64,000 nucleotides of DNA, from NCBI RefSeq assembly GCF_040869045.1, contig NC_090319.1, positions 61,352,779 through 61,416,778 on the forward strand. The letters run 5' to 3'. The stretch comes from Eurosta solidaginis (taxonomy: Eukaryota; Arthropoda; Insecta; Diptera; Tephritidae). Shown here piece after piece: positions 1 through 10,707 of the stretch (its first letter is position 1; each line of letters opens with the position of its first letter). Position numbers and translations under genes: made by a program. Under the pieces are notes generated by a model. That model was not told the origin of the DNA and searched no databases. It was given only the letters and a program-made list of their open reading frames with translations.

Positions 1-440
1 GATACTAAGCAGTCACTTGTGTGCATGAACAAATCAATCATTATGTCCTCACATATGTACACACAAGCAGCGGAAAGATGCGCACAAACACATGCATATA
101 TCTGAGATACTCACAAAAGTATGCAATCATCGGTGGAGGTATTACTCACATATACACGGGCATATGGCTGTGCGAGGGGCTATAAACGTGCATCTGTAGT
201 TTATAGCTAGTAAGTTTACAGCTGGTAAGTAGGTAGTAAATTCTAGAAGAAGAAACGCCTAGAAGTATGCGAACGAGACAGCGGAGAGTATAAAAGGAGC
301 GAAAGCTGAGTAAGCAGCAATCAGTTTGATTTAAGCATGCTATCAGTTGCGAAATATAAGTGTTATTGTGAAGTATTTTCGAAGTAGTCTAATAAAGACC
401 ATTTTGTATTATTGAATATTGGAGTTATTTAAATAGGGAA
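1..440 (+). mobile_element. gypsy-type LTR relic, 5' end cut by the window
   Basis: This stretch resembles the complete solo LTR at 21565-22228. The shared order is: a GATRCTAAGCAGT start, CATATGTACACA motifs, a CCTAGAAGTATGC block, a TATA-like TATAAAAG at about 290, then TAATAAAGACCATTTT and TATTGAATATTGGAGTTATTT near 390-430. TATA followed by AATAAA is the promoter/poly(A) layout of an LTR. It is a diverged copy, its first ~40 bases would lie left of the window, and its 3' end fades near 440. No internal retroelement sequence follows, so it is probably a solo LTR or a fragment. Confidence 0.65.
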
Positions 441-2457
441 CAACAACACGCATTATAAGCAATCATGATGAAATGGAATATTCAGGTGTTTTCATCACGT
501 TGATGTTTTTCCTTATTCTAACAATTTCGGCATGCATATTTTAGAGGGTTGTATATAATATACTTACTACCATTACTATACGTTTAGAAATGTTATAACT
601 ATATAAGCCGCTACTTGAATTGTTTAGCCAAAAAGATTAACGTAACTTTGTTTTCCCCAAAAGAATATAGAAACAATTTTGCAGAAAATAAATTTTTTTG
701 AGGAATTTATACGAAAAATTAAGCAATCAAAATTTAATACTTTTATAATACAAGTAAATACTGAAAAATAGAGCTACCGAAAAAGTGAGGTTATGTTGTT
801 GACATCACCTTTATTATTACATAATGATAAGCAATGATTTTATTCAAATTTAATATGAAAGACAACATTTTCAAAATTACATAAATATGTGTAAGTGTTA
901 CAAAGTTGCTTTGTTTGTTGAACACCCATATAGCTCACAGTTTTCCTCATATCGGAGTCAAAAAAGACTCCTACACGATCACATTTCTGAAAATATTTGA
1001 GGGGACAAAACAATTATTTCCGTCCAGAGGGGCAATTCACGTTCTGTTAAGTGATTAAATGAAAATGAATTTTCATATTTTATAACTTTTTTTTCATTAT
1101 TTTATAACTTCAGAGAACGCGAAATGTCCCCTAGAATATAAAAATTAGTTTCCCTCAAAACATAATTATACAAAATATAATTTGTGTTTTACCCTTTAAC
1201 ACATTCGTTACATATGAAAGTTCACATATTACACAACACATATTACACACAACATGAATAGAAAGCGACATATGAAAAAACCTCCGCTAAGTGGCGCAGG
1301 GAACAAGATATTCAAAAAAATCGTATTTGTGGTCCGATCAGACTCATATTTGGAATACATATTACACACAGGAATAGAGATCACTTCATGAAAAAAAATC
1401 CTGCTAAGTGTGGCAAGGATCGAGGTATTAAAAATACTCGTATTTGTGGTCCGATTTGGCTCACATTTGGAACATATATTCCATACAGTCCGGCAGAAGT
1501 GACATCAAAATATTTTAGAGTTCGAGGAGGGACAAGCATACGTGGCGGTGAGTAGAGCAGAGTCTTTGGAAGGATTATGTGACCTAGATTGTAGCAAATT
1601 GTCCGAAAAAGTCCTTGTAACAATGAGTCACTAAATGAACTAAATAGAATGAGAAATAATAGACAATTAAATAAAGAATATAAACTTGAAAAAAAAAATA
1701 TTCCTTTGAAATCGGATCATTGAGTTTTATAACGTCTGAAGAAGGCTTACTTTGAAAGAAAAATGGGGTTTCCGTTGTTTTGAAATTAGAACTTACAGAA
1801 ACTAAGAAACGGATAACATTCATCAATTTAAGTTTTTCACGGCGGCCGCGGTTGGCAAAATGTGTCGGGAGTCTCGGAAATCAGGACGACCGGGACAGGA
1901 TGCCTCACCTCTGACGTTTGTCTAAACGTTTACCAAATCATTATACATTTTTGTTTTATGTTTAGATACGTTCAAATATATTTTCGTTAAACAAATATTT
2001 GTAGATAATACTTATTAAATAGTTGCAATAATCTCACAATATATATATATATATATATACATAACTAATTAAAAGCATTAAAGAGCTTCCAAAACCTCGA
2101 TTATGCTAGTGTCCATAATAAAAAATAATCCAAAACCAACTACGACCTATGCCTTAAGAAAAAGATTGTGTGATGAATAATCAAATTGAGCTAATGCTTT
2201 GAACTTTGATTAATCAAGAAACCAATTTACTTGAGGAATTGAAATTTAACAAACAAAAAATGTATTATATTTAATATTATGTGCTTTAAAGCATTATTTC
2301 AAAGTTGGATGTCCAACTTGTTAATCTTTAAAATTTTTCGTAAGTGATGGATTTCGGAATTAGGGGCGTGGATCATGTCAATTGAGTGCTAGCATTTTTT
2401 TTTATCAGTAACACGTTTATTTCCCTTTCTGAATTAGCTCATATCTAATTAATAGTT
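441..2457. other. AT-rich intergenic DNA without a recognisable gene
   Basis: I see no coding exon here. The two ~80-codon open frames on the minus strand (1381-1826) are low-complexity and unsupported. Visible structure: an imperfect tandem duplication of about 110-120 bp at roughly 1262-1480, whose units share AAAAAA..C.TCCGCTAAGTG-like and CGTATTTGTGGTCCGAT motifs, and an (AT)n run at about 2040-2059. Confidence 0.6.
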
Positions 2458-2873
2458 GCTGCTGTTGTTGTTGTACCGATAAGGTTACTCCCCGAAGGAT
2501 TTGGGGAGTGTTATCGATGTGATGGTCCTTTGCCGGATACAGATCCGGTACGGTCCGGTAACACAGCACCATTAAGGTGCTAGCCCTACCATTTCGGGAA
2601 CGATTTATATGGCCACATTAAACCTTCAGGCCGTTTCTTCCTCCCCACCTTCAAGTCCCATGAGGAGCTTGGGGTCGCCAGAACCTCGTCTGTTAGTGAA
2701 ACAGGATTCGCCACGGATAGGTGAGGTTGACAATTGGGTTTGGAGAAGCTATATATTGCGCTGGCAACCTGAAACGGTTGTGCTACACAGACCCTTGAAT
2801 CTGGTATTTTAGTCGCCTCTTACCACAGGCATGCCTACCGCGGGTATATTCTGACCGCCTAACCCGCTGGAGG
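2458..2873 (-). mobile_element. SINE-like repeat with CAA-type tail and 14-bp target duplications
   Basis: A 416-bp repeat read on the minus strand. It starts CCTCCAGCGGG and ends in a short CAA/CAG tail (GTTGTTGTTG at 2462-2476 on plus). It is flanked by the perfect 14-bp direct repeat TCTAATTAATAGTT at 2444-2457 and 2874-2887, the signature of target-primed insertion. A second copy lies at 13312-13717 and a fragment in the Rlip intron at 4924-5135. I see no convincing pol III A/B boxes, so the SINE label is provisional. The short open frame inside it (2609-2812) is not a gene. Confidence 0.75.
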
Positions 2874-2887
2874 TCTAATTAATAGTT

Positions 2888-3562
2888 CGTACAAGGATTT
2901 AAACAAAATTTAAACTTTTGGTGAACTTCAATATAAAATTTATTTTATACTGTAAAACACATTAGCCAAAAGTGCTTTTTCCTGATTCAAGTATAGGGTA
3001 AAAGTGTTTCACAAAATTATTCCTCATACAATTTCACTATAAGAAGATTAGCAACGTTTTTCAGTTCGATAAGTGTTTTCAAATATTACTCCCTTATACT
3101 GAAATAATTTGGGTAAAATATTGCAAATTTTGAAACCACCTTAATTAAATTTGACCTAAGAATGGAAAAAGACTTTAAGGTATTATCCGCCCCCAGACAA
3201 CACCCTCTCACTTCTCACATAGTGCGGTAGGTTTTTCTTATATGTAGTTAATAATCATGAATTAATGTTATTTTTGGTCCAGTTTTGGTTGTTTTTCTTG
3301 TGGTTTTACGGCTTGTAGTACAATGTTGTTTATTAATCATAACAATAATCAATCATTACTTTACCGCCATGTATTTATATTTTAGCAGTTTTTTTTTAGC
3401 TTTTTCAAAGTAATGTAAAGAATTTTTGAGGCTTAGTTGCTAAAATTTTCAAAATCAACTCTTATGATAAAAATTAAAATACTATAAATTTGTTAAGAAT
3501 TTATATCATACCTTAAGTATACATATACACATACACATATGCGCATCATTTGTTCGAAAGTT
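2888..3562. other. Rlip 3' flank
   Basis: AT-rich DNA downstream of the Rlip stop. An AATAAA on the minus strand (3329-3334), about 230 bp past the stop codon, is a plausible poly(A) signal. I see nothing else in it. Confidence 0.4.
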
Positions 3563-6500
3563 TTAATATTTTTGCAATGCTAATTCAACTTGTAGAGCAA
3601 TACATTCACGCCTCTCTTCAAATATTTCTTTAGCTAAAATTTGTTTCTTGTGTTCTAGTAACGTATTTTCACGTATATAATTTTCTATAATTTTTTCATA
3701 ATCAACATCGCCCCTAGCAGTTACATTCTCCGACGTCACATCTATTGTTGTATTGCTGGTATTATTATTATGAGTATTAATTTTATTTGCAGACGTTGCT
3801 GTAGCCAATTGCTGTTTTAAACGTAATACTTCAGCACGTTCAGCAGTAATACGCGCCTGTAATTGCGTCTTCCATGCAAGCAATTCATTATTTTCTAATT
3901 GTAAACGTATTAATTGAGAATAATCAGGATGTGTTTTGGGCACCATTAAAAATGAGGTATCTTCATCAATATAAAATCCATCAGGATGTGTACCATCAAC
4001 CGCAAGGGGAGCTGGTTCTTCTGGCACAACCGCTGTTGCTGGTATACAATCAGCTATTTCTTGTTGTATAAATTTCTTAGTCGCTATTGCTTCTGGTGAT
4101 TCCGCTTTTGCTGATTTTGATGATGTGGATTCTTCTCCTATGAAGGCGATCGTACTAGTATGCATTCTGTTAATAGAATCATTAGCCTGTTGAGAAAGTG
4201 TGTTTGGTTGTCGTTGTTGTATGAATTTAGAATCAGTTGTATCACTGCTATTTGGTTGCGCACTTTTATTGAGTGTTTGTGATTCCTCTAGAGATTTCTC
4301 CTGTCGCTTTTCAAAGCTGCGTAATTTACGTTTAAGCTGTGTAATGATGCGTTGAACCTCCCATAGTTGTTCCTCGCGTTTTTTCGATACAAAACCTGCA
4401 TTCATTTCAGCATGTATTTGCGCCAATAGGCTTTCTTGCTTACGCAACTCCGCTTGAATATCTTCTGGAGTTTCGGGTAGTTTAGGACTTGATGCTGTAA
4501 TCGGTGGCACATATCTAATTAGAAGAAAGAACAAAAAATTTTAATAGATATTATTATTTCATAAAATTTTGTTACCTAATTATCAATTTTACTAATTTAT
4601 AAAGCCGCCTACCAGGTTTACGTAGAGCTAGCATATTTAATTAATTGGACAAAACAGATGCTTAACTGTTTTGTAGAGATTATTCTGGCCATCTTTTTAA
4701 GAAATCATAGGCGTATATAAGGAACTATAGAGGGGTCAGTGGCCCTACCCTAGATTCAATAAATGTATCCCTATCACTTAAAAAATACTTGCTTGTCACG
4801 CTTAATAAAATAAGAGTAATGTACTTCATATCACGACAGTTGGGTGTGGGGACTGATATGATCCGAATTCATATTCGAATACATTCAAATGTGCTTCTCC
4901 ATGTATAATCCATTTCAAGCAATTTTGAGAGTGTTATCGATGTTGATGGTATAGATCCGATTGCCTGATATAGATCCGGTACGTTCCCCTAACAAGCGCC
5001 ATTAAGGTGCAGGTCCTCTCATCACGGGAACGCTTTAATATGACCACATTGAACCTTCCATGAGGGACTTGGGGTCGCCAGATCATGGGCGGTTCAGAAT
5101 CAGGATTCGCCACGGGTTGGTGAGGTTGACAGGCAATATTGATATATCCATTTGGGGATTTTTGTAACAAACATAAAAAAAAATTTTATAGTGCTGATGC
5201 AGTTGCAATATATTGGCTGACATGAATTCCTAATATATTATGCAATAATAAGCACCTACACCAACCTTAGTCAAAGTTGGCTGCGCACCTGTCTGATGTC
5301 AAAAATGTCTTACAGTTGTGTCTACAAACATCTTTAGTATGTTTAATTAACATATTTAACTTACTTGATAAGAGATACATTTGAAAATAAACTTCCAGTT
5401 TGAGATAAGAGAGCCACTAAAAGCCGATGTGACATCTGCATAGGTGGGCTCAACAGCATCGCCAACGATTCAGCTGTTAATTTATTATGTTTACTATTTT
5501 GTACAACAGCGTAAAAATGCAATAATATCCACGTGAGTAAAGTTCTGTTGCAGCTAGGCAATATTTCTAGCAATTGTTTGAGCTCTTCTTGTTGTTTTTG
5601 GGGCGAATTAACTGTTGCTGCCTCCTCAAAACGAGAAACTAAGTCTGTTGTCAATATTGGCTCAGGTAGTTCACTGTAATGATATGCATATACATATATA
5701 ATAAAACTTGAGTGTTAAATAAATGCATAAAAAATTCAGTTATACCGCAAAAATAGTTTCAGAAGCGCACAAGCAGTTGGCATATCCAATTCCTCGGTTT
5801 CTGGTTGTCGCTCTCTATTATTATAGAGTCGTTTGAAGTGTTGGATACGTGTCTTAAGCGGTTCGACTTTATAAATTTGGTCACTTTTAAGTGCGTGATC
5901 TTGTAGATAATCAATGCAATCACGCACAACAAGTGGTAAATCGACACCATCATGACAACGACTGCGTTCGGTTGCCAAACTAACTGATACCCCGAAAACA
6001 GGCTGTACATCACCCAATTCGAGCATTTCTTCAGATGCAAGACTACTATGTTGTTTAGTCTTTTTGTCTTTTTTATCCTTATCCTTATCTTTTTCCTTTG
6101 ATTTTTCTTTCTTTTCCTTACGATCCTTATCCTTCTTTTTATGTTCCTTATCCTTTTCGTTCTTTTCTTTTTCCCTCGGTCTTTCCTCATCCTGTCGTTG
6201 TTCCTTTTCTGATTTTTCTTTATCACGAGACTTCTCACGCTTTTCCTTACTTTTCGACGAGGTGAACTTGAATGTTTTGGACTTTTTGGATTTCGATGGA
6301 CTTCTGCAGTGTTAAACATAACAATTAAGATTCACATTAAAGCTGCATATGTCTATTTGTATGTACATACTTAGCACCTAGTTCCTCCTCAGGTGAGCTC
6401 TCTCCTTCCAACGCTGCATAACCACGATCTTTTCCCTTATCCTTTTTATCCTTGCGTCTGCCAATAAGCATGTCCTTTTTACTTACTTTATCATGTTCGC

Positions 6501-6666
6501 CTTCACTATCTACAAATGTGTATATTATGTTTATATTAAAGTTCTTTATGCTATTTATGCACTTACAATCACTATCTTCTTTGCTCTTTTTAGATTTTCC
6601 ATCACCACTTTCAGAGGCATATAAGCCAGGAAAATCCCTTTCAACATCCGGGCTATCGAATTCCAT
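3563..6666 (-). CDS. Rlip: Rlip, Ral-interacting RhoGAP protein (RalBP1 orthologue), five exons
   Basis: Coding exons on minus, 5' to 3': 6666-6567, 6509-6371, 6303-5746, 5673-5365, 4514-3563. All borders are GT/AG and the frame stays open, giving 685 residues. The N-terminus reads MEFDSPDVERDFPGLYASES, typical of fly Rlip. Residues about 81-165 are a Lys/Glu/Asp-rich charged stretch. A RhoGAP domain spans about 175-372 (DGVDLPLVVRDCIDYLQ; ALLKLFLRELPEP; AMLLSPPMQMS). Residues about 386-440 (LWEVQRIITQLKRKLR) match the Ral-binding coiled coil, and a second coiled coil ends the protein. RalBP1 is an effector of GTP-bound RalA and a GAP-type regulator of Rac/Cdc42, linked to endocytosis. Oddity: the arginine-finger position (IYRV in vertebrates) is Lys225 here. 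Intron 4 (850 bp) holds a SINE fragment. Exons 1-4 are duplicated upstream. Confidence 0.93.
4924..5135 (-). mobile_element. degenerate SINE-like fragment in Rlip intron 4
   Basis: Blocks shared with the repeats at 2458-2873 and 13312-13717 appear in order: GTGTTATCGATG, ATAGATCCGGTACG, GCGCCATTAAGGTGC, GACTTGGGGTCGCCAGA, CAGGATTCGCCACGG and GGTGAGGTTGAC. Both ends are missing and internal deletions are obvious, so this is an old copy. It lies between exon 5 and the duplication breakpoint at 5267. Confidence 0.7.
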
Positions 6667-7176
6667 TGTTTATTTACTCAACTATTTATTTATTAATAAA
6701 CAATAAGTTTATTCATCTAGCGACTTTATAACATGTACTTGAGGTTGTATAAAGCTGCAGTTATGCACCGACGTGTGTAACTTACGATGGGTGCGAGTGT
6801 TGAGCGAAATTTATGCCCGTAGTGGCAATGAATAAATTTTGTCACTGAACTTCTTGAATGCATGCTTATGGAAACATCAACTTTTTCTATTTTAGCTTTT
6901 GATGTTTTAAAAGGCTGGAATTAATATTAAATAAGTATAAATAGATTACATATTGGTAATATGCACTTTTCCATAATTATTTCGAATTATTTCCACAATA
7001 TTTAAAACTTTAATTAGGTGTTTTTTCATAAAAACTTTAAACGGGCAAAACTTAGCGAGCAAAAGTTTACTAGGCAACTCTGTCCATTGGGAGAGCAATC
7101 AGCTGACACGTTCTTATGGAAAAAACCAAAATTGTTTTGATTTTACGTTCCGAGCTACGCATGGTTCAATTATGTA
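6667..7176 (-). promoter_or_regulatory. Rlip 5' flank (probable promoter region)
   Basis: This is the DNA directly upstream of the Rlip start codon, up to the first MITE at 7177. It must contain the 5' UTR and probably the core promoter, but I can point to no specific TATA or initiator. It is duplicated unchanged at 9249-9758. Confidence 0.35.
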
Positions 7177-7410
7177 CAGGTTGGCTCATCTCATCAGCTG
7201 ATTTTATTTATGTCATTGCATGGTCGAAGGGATTGTCAAAAGGAGATGGCAAACTCAAAATGAAACCAACACATTGGCAACATTTTACTTACCCATACAA
7301 AAACTGGTAAGTTTTATGTTTCCATTCCATACCATTCGCACCAACACCAATACGAAGATTTTGACAATTTGAACAGACATATTTTGTTGCTTACCAGATG
7401 AGCCAACCTG
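7177..7410. mobile_element. 234-bp TA-inserting MITE (copy in duplication unit 1)
   Basis: Terminal inverted repeats CAGGTTGGCTCATCT...AGATGAGCCAACCTG are flanked by TA on both sides (7175-7176 and 7411-7412), as for Tc1/mariner-type insertions. There is no transposase. The short ORF at 7116-7310 runs through its end and is not a gene. Its duplicate is at 9759-9992 and a third family member at 10571-11574. Confidence 0.85.
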
Positions 7411-7489
7411 TATATAGTTGAACCATTAGGCTACGTACGAACGTGCGTTGAACGCCGGTGAGTTTTCTTTTACATTGCACATTCATAAG

Positions 7490-7839
7490 CATTGTTTACT
7501 ATATAGTTTGGCAGCTTAAATAGAGGTTATGTTGCGAATAGAGTGGAAGGAAGTGGACTAGGCAGTCGAATGTCATATAATGAAGGAATGGTGTTCGGAG
7601 TTTTTTCAAAGTTAAAAAAAAAATGATAAAGCTTTAATATAAGTAAAACTATTGTTTTAATAACAAAAAAATCGCCTTATATATTCTATAGACATAAATT
7701 CGTAAGGATTATCTCACTTTAAAATTTGAGTTAAATAATCTAAAGTTTTTGTTTGAAACTGAGTCGAGAACTGTGCGTGTGAATGTGCGAATTTTCACCG
7801 ATCAGCTGTTAGTTGCGCTACTTCGTAAAATTTACAATG
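7490..7839. mobile_element. 350-bp hAT-type MITE (copy in duplication unit 1)
   Basis: It starts CATTGTTTACTATATAG and ends AATTTTACAATG-like (ATTTACAATG). The 8-bp target duplications TTCATAAG are at 7482-7489 and 7840-7847, which is diagnostic of hAT-superfamily insertion. It has no coding capacity. The Rlip duplication joint follows at 7848/7849, one base after the right target duplication. Confidence 0.85.
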
Positions 7840-7946
7840 TTCATAAGATTAGTCAAAGTTGGCTGCGCACCTGTCTGATGTCAAAAATGTCTTACAGTTG
7901 TGTCTACAAACATCTTTAGTATGTTTAATTAACATATTTAACTTAC

Positions 7947-9248
7947 TTGATAAGAGATACATTTGAAAATAAACTTCCAGTTTGAGATAAGAGAGCCACT
8001 AAAAGCCGATGTGACATCTGCATAGGTGGGCTCAACAGCATCGCCAACGATTCAGCTGTTAATTTATTATGTTTACTATTTTGTACAACAGCGTAAAAAT
8101 GCAATAATATCCACGTGAGTAAAGTTCTGTTGCAGCTAGGCAATATTTCTAGCAATTGTTTGAGCTCTTCTTGTTGTTTTTGGGGCGAATTAACTGTTGC
8201 TGCCTCCTCAAAACGAGAAACTAAGTCTGTTGTCAATATTGGCTCAGGTAGTTCACTGTAATGATATGCATATACATATATAATAAAACTTGAGTGTTAA
8301 ATAAATGCATAAAAAATTCAGTTATACCGCAAAAATAGTTTCAGAAGCGCACAAGCAGTTGGCATATCCAATTCCTCGGTTTCTGGTTGTCGCTCTCTAT
8401 TATTATAGAGTCGTTTGAAGTGTTGGATACGTGTCTTAAGCGGTTCGACTTTATAAATTTGGTCACTTTTAAGTGCGTGATCTTGTAGATAATCAATGCA
8501 ATCACGCACAACAAGTGGTAAATCGACACCATCATGACAACGACTGCGTTCGGTTGCCAAACTAACTGATACCCCGAAAACAGGCTGTACATCACCCAAT
8601 TCGAGCATTTCTTCAGATGCAAGACTACTATGTTGTTTAGTCTTTTTGTCTTTTTTATCCTTATCCTTATCTTTTTCCTTTGATTTTTCTTTCTTTTCCT
8701 TACGATCCTTATCCTTCTTTTTATGTTCCTTATCCTTTTCGTTCTTTTCTTTTTCCCTCGGTCTTTCCTCATCCTGTCGTTGTTCCTTTTCTGATTTTTC
8801 TTTATCACGAGACTTCTCACGCTTTTCCTTACTTTTCGACGAGGTGAACTTGAATGTTTTGGACTTTTTGGATTTCGATGGACTTCTGCAGTGTTAAACA
8901 TAACAATTAAGATTCACATTAAAGCTGCATATGTCTATTTGTATGTACATACTTAGCACCTAGTTCCTCCTCAGGTGAGCTCTCTCCTTCCAACGCTGCA
9001 TAACCACGATCTTTTCCCTTATCCTTTTTATCCTTGCGTCTGCCAATAAGCATGTCCTTTTTACTTACTTTATCATGTTCGCCTTCACTATCTACAAATG
9101 TGTATATTATGTTTATATTAAAGTTCTTTATGCTATTTATGCACTTACAATCACTATCTTCTTTGCTCTTTTTAGATTTTCCATCACCACTTTCAGAGGC
9201 ATATAAGCCAGGAAAATCCCTTTCAACATCCGGGCTATCGAATTCCAT
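7947..9248 (-). pseudogene. partial Rlip duplicate lacking exon 5
   Basis: Exons on minus: 9248-9149, 9091-8953, 8885-8328, 8255-7947. They are identical in reading frame and splice sites to exons 1-4 of the complete gene. They encode the N-terminal charged region and the RhoGAP domain but not the Ral-binding and C-terminal coiled coils. The exon after the last donor is missing: transcription would run into the 5' flank and exons of the downstream complete copy. Exons 3 and 4 both start and end in phase 2, so splicing from this copy's exon 4 into exon 3, 4 or 5 of the complete gene would keep frame. It is therefore a truncated copy that could still supply an alternative promoter. An assembly duplication would also explain it. 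Confidence 0.85.
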
Positions 9249-9758
9249 TGTTTATTTACTCAACTATTTATTTATTAATAAACAATAAGTTTATTCATCT
9301 AGCGACTTTATAACATGTACTTGAGGTTGTATAAAGCTGCAGTTATGCACCGACGTGTGTAACTTACGATGGGTGCGAGTGTTGAGCGAAATTTATGCCC
9401 GTAGTGGCAATGAATAAATTTTGTCACTGAACTTCTTGAATGCATGCTTATGGAAACATCAACTTTTTCTATTTTAGCTTTTGATGTTTTAAAAGGCTGG
9501 AATTAATATTAAATAAGTATAAATAGATTACATATTGGTAATATGCACTTTTCCATAATTATTTCGAATTATTTCCACAATATTTAAAACTTTAATTAGG
9601 TGTTTTTTCATAAAAACTTTAAACGGGCAAAACTTAGCGAGCAAAAGTTTACTAGGCAACTCTGTCCATTGGGAGAGCAATCAGCTGACACGTTCTTATG
9701 GAAAAAACCAAAATTGTTTTGATTTTACGTTCCGAGCTACGCATGGTTCAATTATGTA

Positions 9759-9992
9759 CAGGTTGGCTCATCTCATCAGCTGATTTTATTTATGTCATTG
9801 CATGGTCGAAGGGATTGTCAAAAGGAGATGGCAAACTCAAAATGAAACCAACACATTGGCAACATTTTACTTACCCATACAAAAACTGGTAAGTTTTATG
9901 TTTCCATTCCATACCATTCGCACCAACACCAATACGAAGATTTTGACAATTTGAACAGACATATTTTGTTGCTTACCAGATGAGCCAACCTG
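9759..9992. mobile_element. 234-bp TA-inserting MITE (copy in duplication unit 2)
   Basis: Same element as 7177-7410: 15-bp inverted ends CAGGTTGGCTCATCT with TA flanks at 9757-9758 and 9993-9994. It is the empty-site reference that explains the nested copy at 10571-11574, which contains the same 234 bp in the opposite orientation. Confidence 0.85.
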
Positions 9993-10071
9993 TATATAGT
10001 TGAACCATTAGGCTACGTACGAACGTGCGTTGAACGCCGGTGAGTTTTCTTTTACATTGCACATTCATAAG

Positions 10072-10421
10072 CATTGTTTACTATATAGTTTGGCAGCTTA
10101 AATAGAGGTTATGTTGCGAATAGAGTGGAAGGAAGTGGACTAGGCAGTCGAATGTCATATAATGAAGGAATGGTGTTCGGAGTTTTTTCAAAGTTAAAAA
10201 AAAAATGATAAAGCTTTAATATAAGTAAAACTATTGTTTTAATAACAAAAAAATCGCCTTATATATTCTATAGACATAAATTCGTAAGGATTATCTCACT
10301 TTAAAATTTGAGTTAAATAATCTAAAGTTTTTGTTTGAAACTGAGTCGAGAACTGTGCGTGTGAATGTGCGAATTTTCACCGATCAGCTGTTAGTTGCGC
10401 TACTTCGTAAAATTTACAATG
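10072..10421. mobile_element. 350-bp hAT-type MITE (copy in duplication unit 2)
   Basis: Same element as 7490-7839, with 8-bp target duplications TTCATAAG at 10064-10071 and 10422-10429. The downstream flank ATACGTCGTGCC here is the undisturbed one, so this copy probably marks the original insertion. Confidence 0.85.
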
Positions 10422-10707
10422 TTCATAAGATACGTCGTGCCAGCTGACACGTTTTTTGCGCGATTGCGCATTGTGTGCAGAACAAAGATGACTTGACGCT
10501 AACTCTCTCATTTTGTGCCGGCAACAATCACAGATAAATCCCTCGCGCCAGCTCATGGTTCAACTATATACAGGTTGGCTCATCTGTAAAGCCACAAAAT
10601 ATGTCTGTTCAAATTGTCAAATTCTGTGTATTGGTGTTGGTGCGAATGGTATGGAATGGAAACATAAAACTTAGCAGTTTTTGTATGGGTAAGTAAAATG
10701 TTGCCAA

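Larger units (their letters stand above)
5267..7848. repeat. tandem duplication, unit 1 (Rlip exons 1-4 plus 5' flank)
   Basis: This 2582-bp unit is directly repeated at 7849-10430. Every open frame, microsatellite and homopolymer I compared has the same length in both copies (for example the 10-A run near 7614 and 10196), with a constant offset of 2582. The left edge lies in Rlip intron 4 at TTAGTCAAAG. The right edge comes directly after the target duplication of a hAT-type MITE. The join has only 1-2 bp of possible microhomology. It is either a very recent duplication or an assembly duplication. Confidence 0.93.
7849..10430. repeat. tandem duplication, unit 2
   Basis: This is the second copy of the unit at 5267-7848, in the same orientation. 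It carries Rlip exons 1-4 with their introns, the 5' flank, the 234-bp TA MITE and the 350-bp hAT MITE. After ATAAGA at 10430 the sequence continues with TACGTCGTGCC, not with the intron sequence, so this copy keeps the original upstream flank. Confidence 0.93.

Noticed and set aside
6064..6315. Ser/Phe/Leu-rich plus-strand frame (also 8646-8897)
   Set aside because: It is the reverse complement of the Lys/Glu-rich part of Rlip exon 3.
5759..6319. 186-codon Lys/Arg-rich minus frame inside Rlip exon 3 (also 8341-8901)
   Set aside because: Wrong frame of exon 3; the spliced Rlip frame matches RalBP1 and uses proper splice sites.
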